NCBI RefSeq assembly: GCF_001423125.1
Contig: NZ_LMNW01000012.1
Span: 564,772 to 628,771 of the forward strand
Reading direction: 5' to 3'
DNA from: Duganella sp. Leaf126
GTDB lineage: Bacteria; Pseudomonadota; Gammaproteobacteria; Burkholderiales; Burkholderiaceae_D
Length of the DNA stretch: 64,000 bases
The notes beneath the pieces are model-generated. The model did no database searches. It was not told the origin of the DNA and worked only from the letters and a program-made list of their open reading frames with translations. Within the stretch, counting starts at the first letter, position 1; each line of letters starts with the position of its first letter. The translations under genes and the position numbers were made by a program. Below are positions 56,927 through 64,000 of this stretch, one piece after another.

Positions 56927-58012
56927 ATGTTCAAACGACTCAAGCAGCTGTTGTCCCCGGCCATGCCGTCCGTCCCGCAAGGCGACCAGATCCTGGTCAA
57001 TGCTTACGCCACCGTGGCCGAGCTGCCGCCGCGCGATTTTCCCCATACCACGGGCGCCGCGCGCAGCCTGGCCGATCCGGCGCTGGCCCCGCACCTTAAT
57101 GGTTTCATGCACCACGTGGCCGACGCCGGCAACGGGCAGATGACGCGCACCCGCTACCACGTCATCCGCCACATCCAGCGCGTGCAGCAGCACGTCAGCC
57201 TGGCGGTGGCGCCGGCCGACATGCCGGGTTTACTGGCCTGGATGGAGATGGCCAACGCGATTGCCTTCATGCCCGATGGCAGCGTGCTCGATCCGCACGG
57301 CCGCGCCTTGCTGAACGCCGGCGGCGCCGATGGCGAACCGCAGGCTGCCGTGCCGTATCCGCCGGCGGCCTGGGCGCGCAAGGCGCGTACCGATGCGCTG
57401 CTGGCCCAGAGGCAGATCGCCGTGCCGGCCGATCTGCCGCCGGTGGTGTCGGATCCCGAGCTGCGCCTGCGTACGCCGGAAGAGGTGCTGCGCCGGATGC
57501 TGGCGCTGTTTGCCGTGACCATCCGCGCCGAGTCGCTGACCGGCGAGCAGCCGATCGCGGTGGCCGATCTGCAGCAGCGCTTCCCGCCGGCGTTTGCCGG
57601 CCTGACGGAGCGCGAGCGCGACTTTCTGGCCAAGGATGCGCCCCCCGCCGACGAAGTCACCCAGTTCCTGTGGCGTTACGAAGCGATCCTGGAGCTGCAG
57701 TGGGCGCTCGGTCTGCAGGAGGCGCTGCCGTTCCCCGATGCGATCTGCGATGTGGCAGCCATCTCCAGCACCGTCATCGAGCGCGCGACCGACGGCTTGC
57801 GCAAGCAGCCCGTCATGCGCAGCGGCGCCGAGGTGCTCGACGCGCTCGACCTGCACTACCGCCTGCACTGGGCCTCGCGCCAGGCGCTGCTCAAGAAGAC
57901 GGCGGTGCCGGCCGGCCTGAACGACAGCGTACTGCAGGAGCGTCACCATGCGCTGAACTGGCTGGTACGCTTCGAGGACCGCGACTGGGACGACGTCGAT
58001 ACGCCGACCTGA
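56927..58012 (+). CDS. DUF4272 domain protein
   Basis: A 361-aa cytoplasmic protein. The C-terminal two thirds match DUF4272: RTPEEVLRRMLALFAV, GLTERERDFLAKDAPP, QFLWRYEAILELQWALGL, LPFPDAICDV, LDLHYRLHWASRQA and ERHHALNWLV..WDDVDTPT at the very end. The N-terminal 150 residues form a separate domain. No function is known to me. Confidence 0.82.
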   Translation: MFKRLKQLLSPAMPSVPQGDQILVNAYATVAELPPRDFPHTTGAARSLADPALAPHLNGFMHHVADAGNGQMTRTRYHVIRHIQRVQQHVSLAVAPADMPGLLAWMEMANAIAFMPDGSVLDPHGRALLNAGGADGEPQAAVPYPPAAWARKARTDALLAQRQIAVPADLPPVVSDPELRLRTPEEVLRRMLALFAVTIRAESLTGEQPIAVADLQQRFPPAFAGLTERERDFLAKDAPPADEVTQFLWRYEAILELQWALGLQEALPFPDAICDVAAISSTVIERATDGLRKQPVMRSGAEVLDALDLHYRLHWASRQALLKKTAVPAGLNDSVLQERHHALNWLVRFEDRDWDDVDTPT

Positions 58013-58024
58013 CCGCGGCGACCC

Positions 58025-58750
58025 TCACGGTGCTGCCCGCCCGAGCGCCGCGTCGATCACCGCCTGCATGTGCAGGGCGTGCAGCCGTTCGTCGTCGCTG
58101 GCGGGGCGTTGCGCAGTACTGGCAGGCGGATGGCGGCGTTCGGCGATTGCCTGTTCCAGGTAGGCGTCGTCGGTGCCGAACCACTGTTCGCTGACATCGG
58201 CGCCCAGCATGCGCTGGCGCAGCTGGCGGCGCTGGGCCTGCCAGCCGGCCAGCCGGTAAAGGTCGGGCTGGTCGCCGAAGTTCTGTGCCTTCAGCAGCGC
58301 ATCGTGCGCGGTCAGGTAGGCGTCATAGCGCGCTGCCAGGGCCAGCGCTTCGCTGGCCGCGCCGGCCGGCAGCCGCGCGCGCACGAAGCCGGCCAGCTGC
58401 TGCAGGCGCTGCGGATTGCGGCGGTCCGCCAGATACGCGTCCATTACCGCATGCAGCGCCTGGTCGGCGATCAGGTGCTGGTCGTCGGTCAGCGCCAGGC
58501 TGCGGCTGTCCGCCGGCACAGCTGCTGCCATCCCGGGGACGGCAGCCGTGTCCGCCGCCGTCAAGGCGTCGTTCATCGGGGCCGCGCGGCCAGCGCTGCT
58601 GCCAGTTGCCGCCGGCGCCAGCTGCGACAGGACGTGTGGCGCCGTGCTGGCGGCTGCTGCCGCTGGCGCCCGGCCGCCATCCACGGCTGCGGCCAGCACC
58701 AGCGCTGCCGCCGACAGCGTGGTGGCAACCACCAGCGGCGCGGACAGCAT
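58025..58750 (-). CDS. Lipase secretion chaperone (Lif/LifO)-like protein, short orphan
   Basis: A 241-aa protein with an N-terminal hydrophobic anchor or signal (about 3-23), an Ala/Pro-rich spacer, then a helical domain matching lipase-specific foldases: LPAGAASEALALAARYDAYL, GWQAQRRQLRQRMLGADVS and EQWFGTDDAYLEQAIAERR. True Lif proteins are about 330-350 aa and carry RxxFDYxLSxxGE; here that region is only ALHAVMDAYLADRRN, so the signature is degenerate and the N-terminal module is short. No lipase gene is in the window. Its ATG shares one base with the stop of the GH43 arabinanase gene (TGATG), so the two are coupled and the enzyme may be its client. Confidence 0.72.
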   Translation of the reverse strand: MLSAPLVVATTLSAAALVLAAAVDGGRAPAAAAASTAPHVLSQLAPAATGSSAGRAAPMNDALTAADTAAVPGMAAAVPADSRSLALTDDQHLIADQALHAVMDAYLADRRNPQRLQQLAGFVRARLPAGAASEALALAARYDAYLTAHDALLKAQNFGDQPDLYRLAGWQAQRRQLRQRMLGADVSEQWFGTDDAYLEQAIAERRHPPASTAQRPASDDERLHALHMQAVIDAALGRAAP

Positions 58751-59679
58751 CAGTAGGTCGGCCAGCCGTTGGTGAAGAACAGGTCGCTCATGAACAGGAT
58801 CGGCGTGTAGTTGTTCTGGCTGTCGAGCGCGTGGCGGGCCAGCACGCCGTTGCTGACCGATTCGCCGCCGGGTGCGATGAAGCGGCCGCCGCCGGCGTCG
58901 AGCACGGTGCCGCCGCCGTTGCGCATGTCGACGCCGTTCTTGTCGAGATAGGGCCCGGTCACGCTGGTCGCGCGGCCGTAGGCGATGCGGTAGGTGCTGT
59001 TGGCGCCATCGCAGCATTTGCCCTTGGAGACGAACAGGTAGTAATAGGACCCGTTGGCGATGATGAAGGGATTTTCGATGCCGATGCTGTCGGCGGCCAG
59101 CCGGGTGCGGGCGCCGAACGGTTTCAGGGTGTTGGCGTCCACCCGCGTGATATAGATCCCGGTCCAGAACGAGCCGTAGCTGAGCCACGGCTGGCCCGCC
59201 TTATCGACAAAGAAATTCGGGTCGATGGCGTTGAAGTCGTCGCCGGCGGCGGAGGTCAGCACGGCGCCCTGGTCGGTCCAGTTGCCCTGGGCGATGCTCG
59301 ACGCCGTGGCCAGGCCGATGGCCGACTTCTGCTTGCCGAAGCTCGACACCGCGTAATACAGGATGGCCTTGCCGTTCCATTCGTGGACGTCGGGCGCCCA
59401 GACGCTTTTGGTGTTGCCGTTGTACTGGCCCCACCACGACAGGCCGCTGCCGAAGACCGGCACGCCTTGCTTCCACGCGCGCCCGTCGGCCGAGTACTTG
59501 ACGCCGATGCCGGTGTCGCTGGTTTCGACGATCCACCAGGTGCTGGCCGCCTTGTACAGCTGCGGATCGTGGGTGACCAGGTCGCCGGTCAGGGTGAACG
59601 TGGCGCCGGCGGCGCCCAGCGAGGCCAGGGACAGGCAGCCGGCAGCCGCCCACAGGGTCAGTTGTTTCAGGGGTGTCAT
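58750..59679 (-). CDS. Glycoside hydrolase family 43 arabinan endo-1,5-alpha-L-arabinosidase
   Basis: A 309-aa secreted five-bladed beta-propeller enzyme attacking arabinan of plant pectin. The signal peptide is about 25 residues (to GAAGA). The catalytic Asp base is in VTHDPQLYK, the pKa-modulating Asp in NAIDPNFFVD, and the Glu acid in SIGIENPFII. Family members usually have a GPGHN-type loop whose His binds the metal near the active site; here the loop reads FIAPGGESV, so the His seems absent. A CGGAGA ribosome site precedes the ATG. It is divergent from the amylase across a region with matching inverted repeats. Confidence 0.86.
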   Translation of the reverse strand: MTPLKQLTLWAAAGCLSLASLGAAGATFTLTGDLVTHDPQLYKAASTWWIVETSDTGIGVKYSADGRAWKQGVPVFGSGLSWWGQYNGNTKSVWAPDVHEWNGKAILYYAVSSFGKQKSAIGLATASSIAQGNWTDQGAVLTSAAGDDFNAIDPNFFVDKAGQPWLSYGSFWTGIYITRVDANTLKPFGARTRLAADSIGIENPFIIANGSYYYLFVSKGKCCDGANSTYRIAYGRATSVTGPYLDKNGVDMRNGGGTVLDAGGGRFIAPGGESVSNGVLARHALDSQNNYTPILFMSDLFFTNGWPTY

Positions 59680-59792
59680 GTAGTCTCCGATATGTTATGG
59701 CTGCCGTCGTTGCGGCAGTGCCCCATGCTGTGCCCTGGCGGAGCGGGCGTCTAATCAATTTTTTCCCCGCTGCGATATCGCGATCCATATCA

Positions 59793-59816
59793 CGACTACA
59801 GGCATTCATGTAGTCG
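59793..59816. promoter_or_regulatory. Inverted repeat in the arabinanase-amylase divergent region, site 1
   Basis: CGACTACA-N8-TGTAGTCG is a perfect 8+8+8 inverted repeat between the two divergent genes. It shares the TGTAG/CTACA core with site 2 at 59875. Confidence 0.55.
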
Positions 59817-59850
59817 AATTACTGTTCCCGGAGAATTTTTCAGTAAACGC

Positions 59851-59889
59851 TTGAAATTTATGCTGGCAAACCGCTGTAGTTCTGCTACA
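59851..59889 (+). promoter_or_regulatory. Amylase promoter with overlapping operator, site 2
   Basis: TTGAAA (59851-59856) and TGTAGT (59875-59880) form a -35/-10 pair with an 18-bp spacer. The perfect inverted repeat TGTAG-TTCTG-CTACA (59875-59889) overlaps the -10, an arrangement expected for a repressor such as a LacI-family sugar regulator. None is in the window. Confidence 0.5.
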
Positions 59890-59937
59890 TTTTGCGTGGG
59901 AGACAATGATATCCCCAACATAACGACAAAGGACACG

Positions 59938-61839
59938 ATGATGACCCCGACGAGACTTCGCAACATCCCCCGCATCCTGTGCGCTGCCGGCCTGATCGGC
60001 GCTGCAGCCCTGGCGCCGGCCCATGCCGCGCTCAACCCCACCGATACCTCGGCCCAGATGTTCCGCTGGAAGTGGAACGATATCGCCAAGGAGTGCACCA
60101 GCTTCCTCGGCCCGCAAGGTTTTGGCGCGGTGCAGGTGTCGCCGCCGACGGCTGCCGCCAGCCTCGGCACCTGGTGGGACGTGTACCAGCCCGTGAATTT
60201 CAATTCGCTGCAAAGCAATATGGGAACTGAGGCTGAGTTCAAGGCCATGGTCAATACCTGCCACGCGGCCAAGGTGCGCGTGTACGTGGACGTGGTGGTC
60301 AACCACGTGGCAGCCGGCGCCGGCACGGCCACCGACGGCTCGACCTGGAATTCGACGTCGCTCACGTACCCGTTCTTCAGCGCCAGCGATTTCCACCCGG
60401 CGTGCGACATCGCCGGTGGCGATTACGGCTCGCCCGGCAACCGCAACAACGTGATGTTCTGCCGGCTCAGCGGTTTGCCCGATTTGAAAACCGAGGGCAG
60501 CTACGTCCAGGGCCAGGTCAAGACCTACCTGAACAAGCTGCGCTCGCTCGGTGTCGACGGTTTCCGCTTCGACGCCGCCAAGCACATGCAGCCGTCCGAT
60601 ATTCAGGGCTTCCTCAGCGGCGTCACGCAAACGACGACGTCGGGCGAACCGCTGTGGGTGACGCAGGAGGTGATCCCGGACAGCAACGTCGTGCGCTCGA
60701 CGTATTTTGCCGCCGGCACCCTCAACGAGTTCCAGTATTCGTACGCGCTGAAAGCCATGTTCCGCAACGAGAACGGCGCCAGCCTGTCGCAGGTGCGCAC
60801 CATCATGGGCACGCCCGGCAACTGGGGCGGCAGCTGGGGCTTCGTGCCGAGCGAGAAAGCAACCGTGTTCGTCAACAACTGGGATACCGAGCGCAACGGC
60901 AGCTCGCTGGTCGCCAGCAACTACGTCTCGGGCAGCGTCAACGACACCCAGGGCACCAAGCGCTACGACCTGGCCAATATCTTCATGCTGGCCTGGCCGT
61001 ACGGGCAGGCCCAGCTGCACTCGGGCTTCCGCTTCAGCAGCTACGACCAGGGGCCGCCATCGGCCAGCCCGTTCGATGCCAGCGGCAATCCGGTCATCAA
61101 CCAGCAGTGGGACTTCATCCACCGCTGGAGCGATATTGCCAACATGGTCAAATTCCGCTCGGTGACGGCGGGGCAGGGCGTCGATAACTTCACCACCGGC
61201 ACCGCCAACCAGATCGCCTTCGGCCGCGGCGCCAAGGGGTATGTCGCGATCAACAACGACAGCGCTGCCTGGAATGCATCGCTGCAAACCCAGCTCCCTG
61301 CCGGTACCTACTGCAACGTGGTGCAGGGCCAGTTGAACAGCGCCGGCACCGCCTGTACCGGCGGCAGCGTGACGGTCGGCAGCAATGGCGTGATCAGCGT
61401 GAGCATTCCCGGCAACGGCGGCGCGAGCGTGCCTGCCGTGGCGCTGCACATCAACCAGAAGGTGGCAGGGTCGGGCGGCGGCAGCGGCGGTGGCACCACC
61501 AATCCCGGCAGCTGCAGCACGGTGCCGGTCACCTTCCGCATCGCCAACGCCAACACCACGTTCGGCCAGAACCTGAACGTGGTCGGCAACCAGGCGGCGC
61601 TCGGCAACTGGACGCCCGGTTCCGGCACCCAGATGACCATCGAGGGCAGCGGCGCCAACGTGCCGTGGTCGCGCACCGTACAGCTGCCGCCGGCCACGGC
61701 GATCCAGTACAAGTTCGTGAAGGTGGGCGCCTCGGCCGTGTGGGAGAGCAATCAGTCCACCGCCAGCGGCAACCGTGAAGCGACCACGCCGGCTTGCGGC
61801 GGCACGCTCACGCTCGATGGCGGCAGCTTCAAGAACTAA
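59938..61839 (+). CDS. Secreted alpha-amylase GH13 with C-terminal CBM20
   Basis: A 633-aa extracellular starch-degrading enzyme. The signal peptide ends at AHAA (about residue 30). GH13 regions: I VVVNH, II GFRFDAAKH with the nucleophile Asp, III VTQEVI with the acid/base Glu, IV FVNNWDTERN with the third Asp, where the usual His before Asp is Trp. A GGGSGGGT linker (about 518-530) leads to a starch-binding CBM20 (VTFRIANANTTFGQNLNVVG, GNWTPG, YKFVKV). The start ATG at 59938 follows AAAGGA; 59941 is also possible. Confidence 0.9.
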   Translation: MMTPTRLRNIPRILCAAGLIGAAALAPAHAALNPTDTSAQMFRWKWNDIAKECTSFLGPQGFGAVQVSPPTAAASLGTWWDVYQPVNFNSLQSNMGTEAEFKAMVNTCHAAKVRVYVDVVVNHVAAGAGTATDGSTWNSTSLTYPFFSASDFHPACDIAGGDYGSPGNRNNVMFCRLSGLPDLKTEGSYVQGQVKTYLNKLRSLGVDGFRFDAAKHMQPSDIQGFLSGVTQTTTSGEPLWVTQEVIPDSNVVRSTYFAAGTLNEFQYSYALKAMFRNENGASLSQVRTIMGTPGNWGGSWGFVPSEKATVFVNNWDTERNGSSLVASNYVSGSVNDTQGTKRYDLANIFMLAWPYGQAQLHSGFRFSSYDQGPPSASPFDASGNPVINQQWDFIHRWSDIANMVKFRSVTAGQGVDNFTTGTANQIAFGRGAKGYVAINNDSAAWNASLQTQLPAGTYCNVVQGQLNSAGTACTGGSVTVGSNGVISVSIPGNGGASVPAVALHINQKVAGSGGGSGGGTTNPGSCSTVPVTFRIANANTTFGQNLNVVGNQAALGNWTPGSGTQMTIEGSGANVPWSRTVQLPPATAIQYKFVKVGASAVWESNQSTASGNREATTPACGGTLTLDGGSFKN

Positions 61840-62165
61840 TGCAGGCGCGCCGGTACAGCCTTGTGCTGCTGTACCAGGATGAAGGGACTGACCACGGACG
61901 CCCACAGCTGGGCGTTCGTGTCGAGCCAGCCCTGGGCCTGCTGGTCGCTGACCTTGGCCAGCAGGCCGGCCTCCATCCACTTGCCGATGCTGGCCTTGTC
62001 GTCGTGCGAAATGCGCACGGCCACATCGACCAGGTCGAGCGAGTCGGCCACCCACACCACATTACCCTGGGCGAAATGCTTGAGCAGTTCGGTCAACGGC
62101 AGGCGCGCGGTCTCGCGGTTGACCTTGTCGCGCAGTTCGGTGTCTTTTTCCGGTTTGGTTTGCAT
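61836..62165 (-). CDS. DUF2288 family protein
   Basis: A 109-aa protein with the DUF2288 pattern: RDKVNRETARLPLTELLKHF, DSLDLVDVAVRISHDD, KWMEAGLLAKVSDQQA and SPFILVQQ. The function is unknown. It lies 10 bp after the RES toxin gene and may be read with it. It overlaps the amylase stop by 4 bp in convergent orientation. Confidence 0.8.
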   Translation of the reverse strand: MQTKPEKDTELRDKVNRETARLPLTELLKHFAQGNVVWVADSLDLVDVAVRISHDDKASIGKWMEAGLLAKVSDQQAQGWLDTNAQLWASVVSPFILVQQHKAVPARLH

Positions 62166-62175
62166 AGTCTTTATT

Positions 62176-62880
62176 TTATAAAATCTCGATGATCGGGTCG
62201 GGGGCGCCGCGCCAGGTCAGCCGGTAGGCTGCGCCCTTGCGCGCATTGCCCACCAGCGCGGGGCGGAAGCACGCCAGGTTGGTGCCGCCGGCGCGCCGCA
62301 CGCTCGGATACAGCACGCCCAGCGAGCCGCCGTCGAGCAGCTGTTCGGCCAGCGTTTGCGAGGCGACATAGCTGTCCGGCGCCAGACAGGCGTCGTAGCG
62401 CGGCTGGCCGCGCAGGTCGTGGAAGCTGGCCGTGAAATCGGCCAGCATGCACTGGTACTGGACACTGTCGTCGAAGCGGCCGATCTCGGCATATTCGACC
62501 GTCTTGTGGAAGCTCACCTCCGCCAGCGCCGTCTCGGCGTCGAACGCGCAGTACCAGGCCCCGCGCCGGCCGTCGTTGAAACGGCTGCCCTGCGGATGGG
62601 CGTAGGTATAGGCGGCGTTGATGATGCGGAAATTGGGCACGCCGAACACCAGTTCATCGACGCTGATGCCGGTGCCGGCGCCGGTGGAGGGGCCGCCGTT
62701 CTGAGTGCGCAGACGGGCATTGGTGGCGTTGTCGAGCTCGAACAAGTCGCGCAGGTGGGCGTCGTTGTCGGCCAGCGGCGCCAGCACCGAATCCTCGACG
62801 TCGGCAAAGCGCGACGGCAGCAGGCGGCAGGTATCGAACTGGCGCAGTGTGGTCAGCGGTGGCACCAGGGTAACGGCCAC
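62176..62880 (-). CDS. RES domain toxin (NAD+ phosphorylase family)
   Basis: A 234-aa RES-domain protein. The domain holds the name-giving residues Arg (GSRFNDGRRGAWYCAF), Glu (TALAEVSFHKT) and Ser (GGSLGVLYPSVRRAGG). RES toxins of RES-Xre systems degrade NAD+ and arrest growth. Its ATG directly abuts the stop of the upstream antitoxin gene. An extension at the C-terminus (WRGAPDPIIEIL) is also typical. Confidence 0.9.
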   Translation of the reverse strand: MAVTLVPPLTTLRQFDTCRLLPSRFADVEDSVLAPLADNDAHLRDLFELDNATNARLRTQNGGPSTGAGTGISVDELVFGVPNFRIINAAYTYAHPQGSRFNDGRRGAWYCAFDAETALAEVSFHKTVEYAEIGRFDDSVQYQCMLADFTASFHDLRGQPRYDACLAPDSYVASQTLAEQLLDGGSLGVLYPSVRRAGGTNLACFRPALVGNARKGAAYRLTWRGAPDPIIEIL

Positions 62881-63315
62881 TTACAGCCCTCCGCGCCGGG
62901 CGTCGAGCAGCTGGCGCACCGTCTGCATGGCCAGCAGGCCGCCGGCGAGCATGTAGGCAAGCGGTGTGCGGCCGTCGAAAATCTGGTTGGTGTTGGGCAG
63001 GTTGATCCACTCGTCTGCCAGCCGGTCGCCGTACAGGATGTGCAGCGCCTTGTAGATGCCGAGCAGGTAGGAGATGCGGGTGATGCAGTCCACTTCCAGC
63101 GTGCGCTCCGGCTTTTTCTTCCAGTCGTACCAGGTGCTGTTGGACAGCCCGCCCAGCAACTGGCGCGCGTCGTCGTCGCGCAGCCTCCAGGTGGCCGCCA
63201 GCTTGAAAAAGCCCTTGAGCGCCGACGTCGACAGGCGCTCGCGCTCGGCCTTGGCATTGAGGTCCACCAGCACGGTGGGTTCGAAGCGGCTGCGGGGGTA
63301 GGCAAAATTGAGCAT
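62881..63315 (-). CDS. Xre/MbcA/ParS-type antitoxin (DUF2384)
   Basis: A 144-aa antitoxin. An N-terminal Xre-like helix-turn-helix (about 25-75, with GLSNSTWYDWKKKPE) is followed by the DUF2384 toxin-binding part (RISYLLGIYKALHILYG, ADEWINLPNTNQIFDGRTPLAYML). It should neutralise the RES toxin and, with it, repress the operon. A GGAGGA ribosome site precedes the ATG. Confidence 0.9.
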   Translation of the reverse strand: MLNFAYPRSRFEPTVLVDLNAKAERERLSTSALKGFFKLAATWRLRDDDARQLLGGLSNSTWYDWKKKPERTLEVDCITRISYLLGIYKALHILYGDRLADEWINLPNTNQIFDGRTPLAYMLAGGLLAMQTVRQLLDARRGGL

Positions 63316-63336
63316 AAATCCTCCGGTGATGGTGTG

Positions 63337-63372
63337 GTTATACTCTGTTTTCGGATGAAAGGCAATCCGAAA
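63337..63372 (-). promoter_or_regulatory. Promoter and operator of the RES-Xre toxin-antitoxin operon
   Basis: Minus strand TTGCCT (63365-63360) and TATAAC (63342-63337) with a 17-bp spacer form a promoter. A perfect inverted repeat TTTCGGAT-N8-ATCCGAAA (63349-63372) overlaps the -35 and spacer, as expected for autorepression by the Xre antitoxin. Confidence 0.7.
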
Positions 63373-63402
63373 TCAAACTGGCGCGCCGCTTTTTTGCCCG
63401 GT

Positions 63403-64000
63403 TTATGCCGCTTCCGCGTGCTCGACCAGCAGCTGCACCTTGGTCACGCCATTGAATTCGTTGGCGTCGAGCCGGAACGCGACCCTGGCGCGGTCGCCGA
63501 GCGCATCGATGTGGCCGAACCAGATCGCGTCATAGCGCGCGCCGTTTTTTTCCAGCAGCAGTTTCAAATGACGTTCCTTGAGGATGCGCTGGCTGACCAC
63601 GCGGAATTCGTCGCAGAACACGGGCGGCGCAAAGCCCTGGCCCCAGACCTGGCCCGCCATCAGGTCGATGAAGGCGGTGGTGTAGTACGCATCTTCGAGC
63701 GGGCCGTCGGTTTCGATCACGCGTTCGAGCTGCTGCTCGGTCAGCCAGGCGCGCCCGACTTCCTCGAAGGCGATCGAGAACGCTTCGAAGGCGTCGGCGC
63801 GCAGGGTCAGGCCGGCAGCCATCGCATGGCCGCCGAACTTGTCGATCAGGCTGGGCGCCTTCTTGTACACGAGGTCGAGCGCATCGCGCAGGTGGAAGCC
63901 GGGGATCGAGCGGCCCGAGCCCTTGAGCCAGCCGTCGCCGGCCGGCGCGAAGGTAATCGTCGGGCGGAAGAATTTTTCCTTCAGGCGCGAGGCGACAATG
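63403..64000 (-). CDS. recJ: Single-stranded-DNA-specific exonuclease RecJ, C-terminal part (partial)
   Basis: The frame runs off the window end; about 198 C-terminal residues are seen. GSGRSIPGFHLRDAL, then SLIDKFGGHAMAAGLTL (DHHA1 motif with GGHxxAAG) and the C-terminal OB-fold region LKERHLKLLLEKNGARYDAI are RecJ signatures. RecJ is a 5'-3' exonuclease in recombination and mismatch repair. The DHH catalytic domain lies outside the window. A GTG inside (63870) is not the true start. Confidence 0.93.
   Translation of the reverse strand, partial: IVASRLKEKFFRPTITFAPAGDGWLKGSGRSIPGFHLRDALDLVYKKAPSLIDKFGGHAMAAGLTLRADAFEAFSIAFEEVGRAWLTEQQLERVIETDGPLEDAYYTTAFIDLMAGQVWGQGFAPPVFCDEFRVVSQRILKERHLKLLLEKNGARYDAIWFGHIDALGDRARVAFRLDANEFNGVTKVQLLVEHAEAA

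Overview
The window is GC-rich chromosomal DNA of a betaproteobacterium, most likely Oxalobacteraceae (Massilia/Duganella/Janthinobacterium type). The evidence is an MSHA-type pilus block (mshK-L-M-N), class I PHA synthase with PhaR, a PEP-CTERM exported protein, the comL(bamD)/rluD/pgeF neighbourhood and many family-typical conserved proteins. Coding density is high, with many ATGA/TGATG overlaps. I see no rRNA, tRNA, CRISPR array, prophage or insertion sequence. The window opens inside mshK and closes inside recJ.

Layout. 1-4.3 kb: end of the MSHA pilus cluster. 4.4-9.5 kb: a giant Gly/Ala-rich PEP-CTERM protein, an AraC regulator that may control it, and an HD-GYP protein with a degenerate HD dyad. 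9.5-14.8 kb: methionine aminotransferase, PIN protein, yaaA, bamD, rluD, pgeF. 14.9-17.6 kb: PHA synthesis. 17.8-24.2 kb: rimO, metC-hisC, then a pair (radical SAM protein plus DUF4130-UdgX fusion) behind a near-perfect LexA box. 24.2-31.8 kb: serB-EAL-hydrolase coupled operon, mfd, 5'-nucleotidase. 31.8-38.6 kb: a candidate small RNA, then a tolC/MFP/RND tripartite efflux operon and a TetR regulator. 38.6-46.4 kb: PBP1A, glpD, POT transporter and ppnN, separated by palindromic intergenic repeats. 46.5-53.7 kb: GH15/SDR pair, prfB(+1 frameshift)-HAD-lysS, udk. 53.8-58.0 kb: cpdB, aldo/keto reductase, DUF4272. 58.0-61.8 kb: polysaccharide locus in which a lipase-foldase-like gene is coupled to a GH43 arabinanase, divergent from a GH13-CBM20 amylase. 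61.8-64 kb: DUF2288, a RES/Xre toxin-antitoxin pair with a clear operator, and recJ.

The most unusual items are the orphan Lif-like chaperone coupled to an arabinanase, the SOS-boxed radical SAM/UdgX operon, the shared promoter motif linking the AraC gene to the PEP-CTERM gene, and families of ~100-bp palindromic intergenic repeats. Function calls rest on motif and family recognition by eye; no database search was run.
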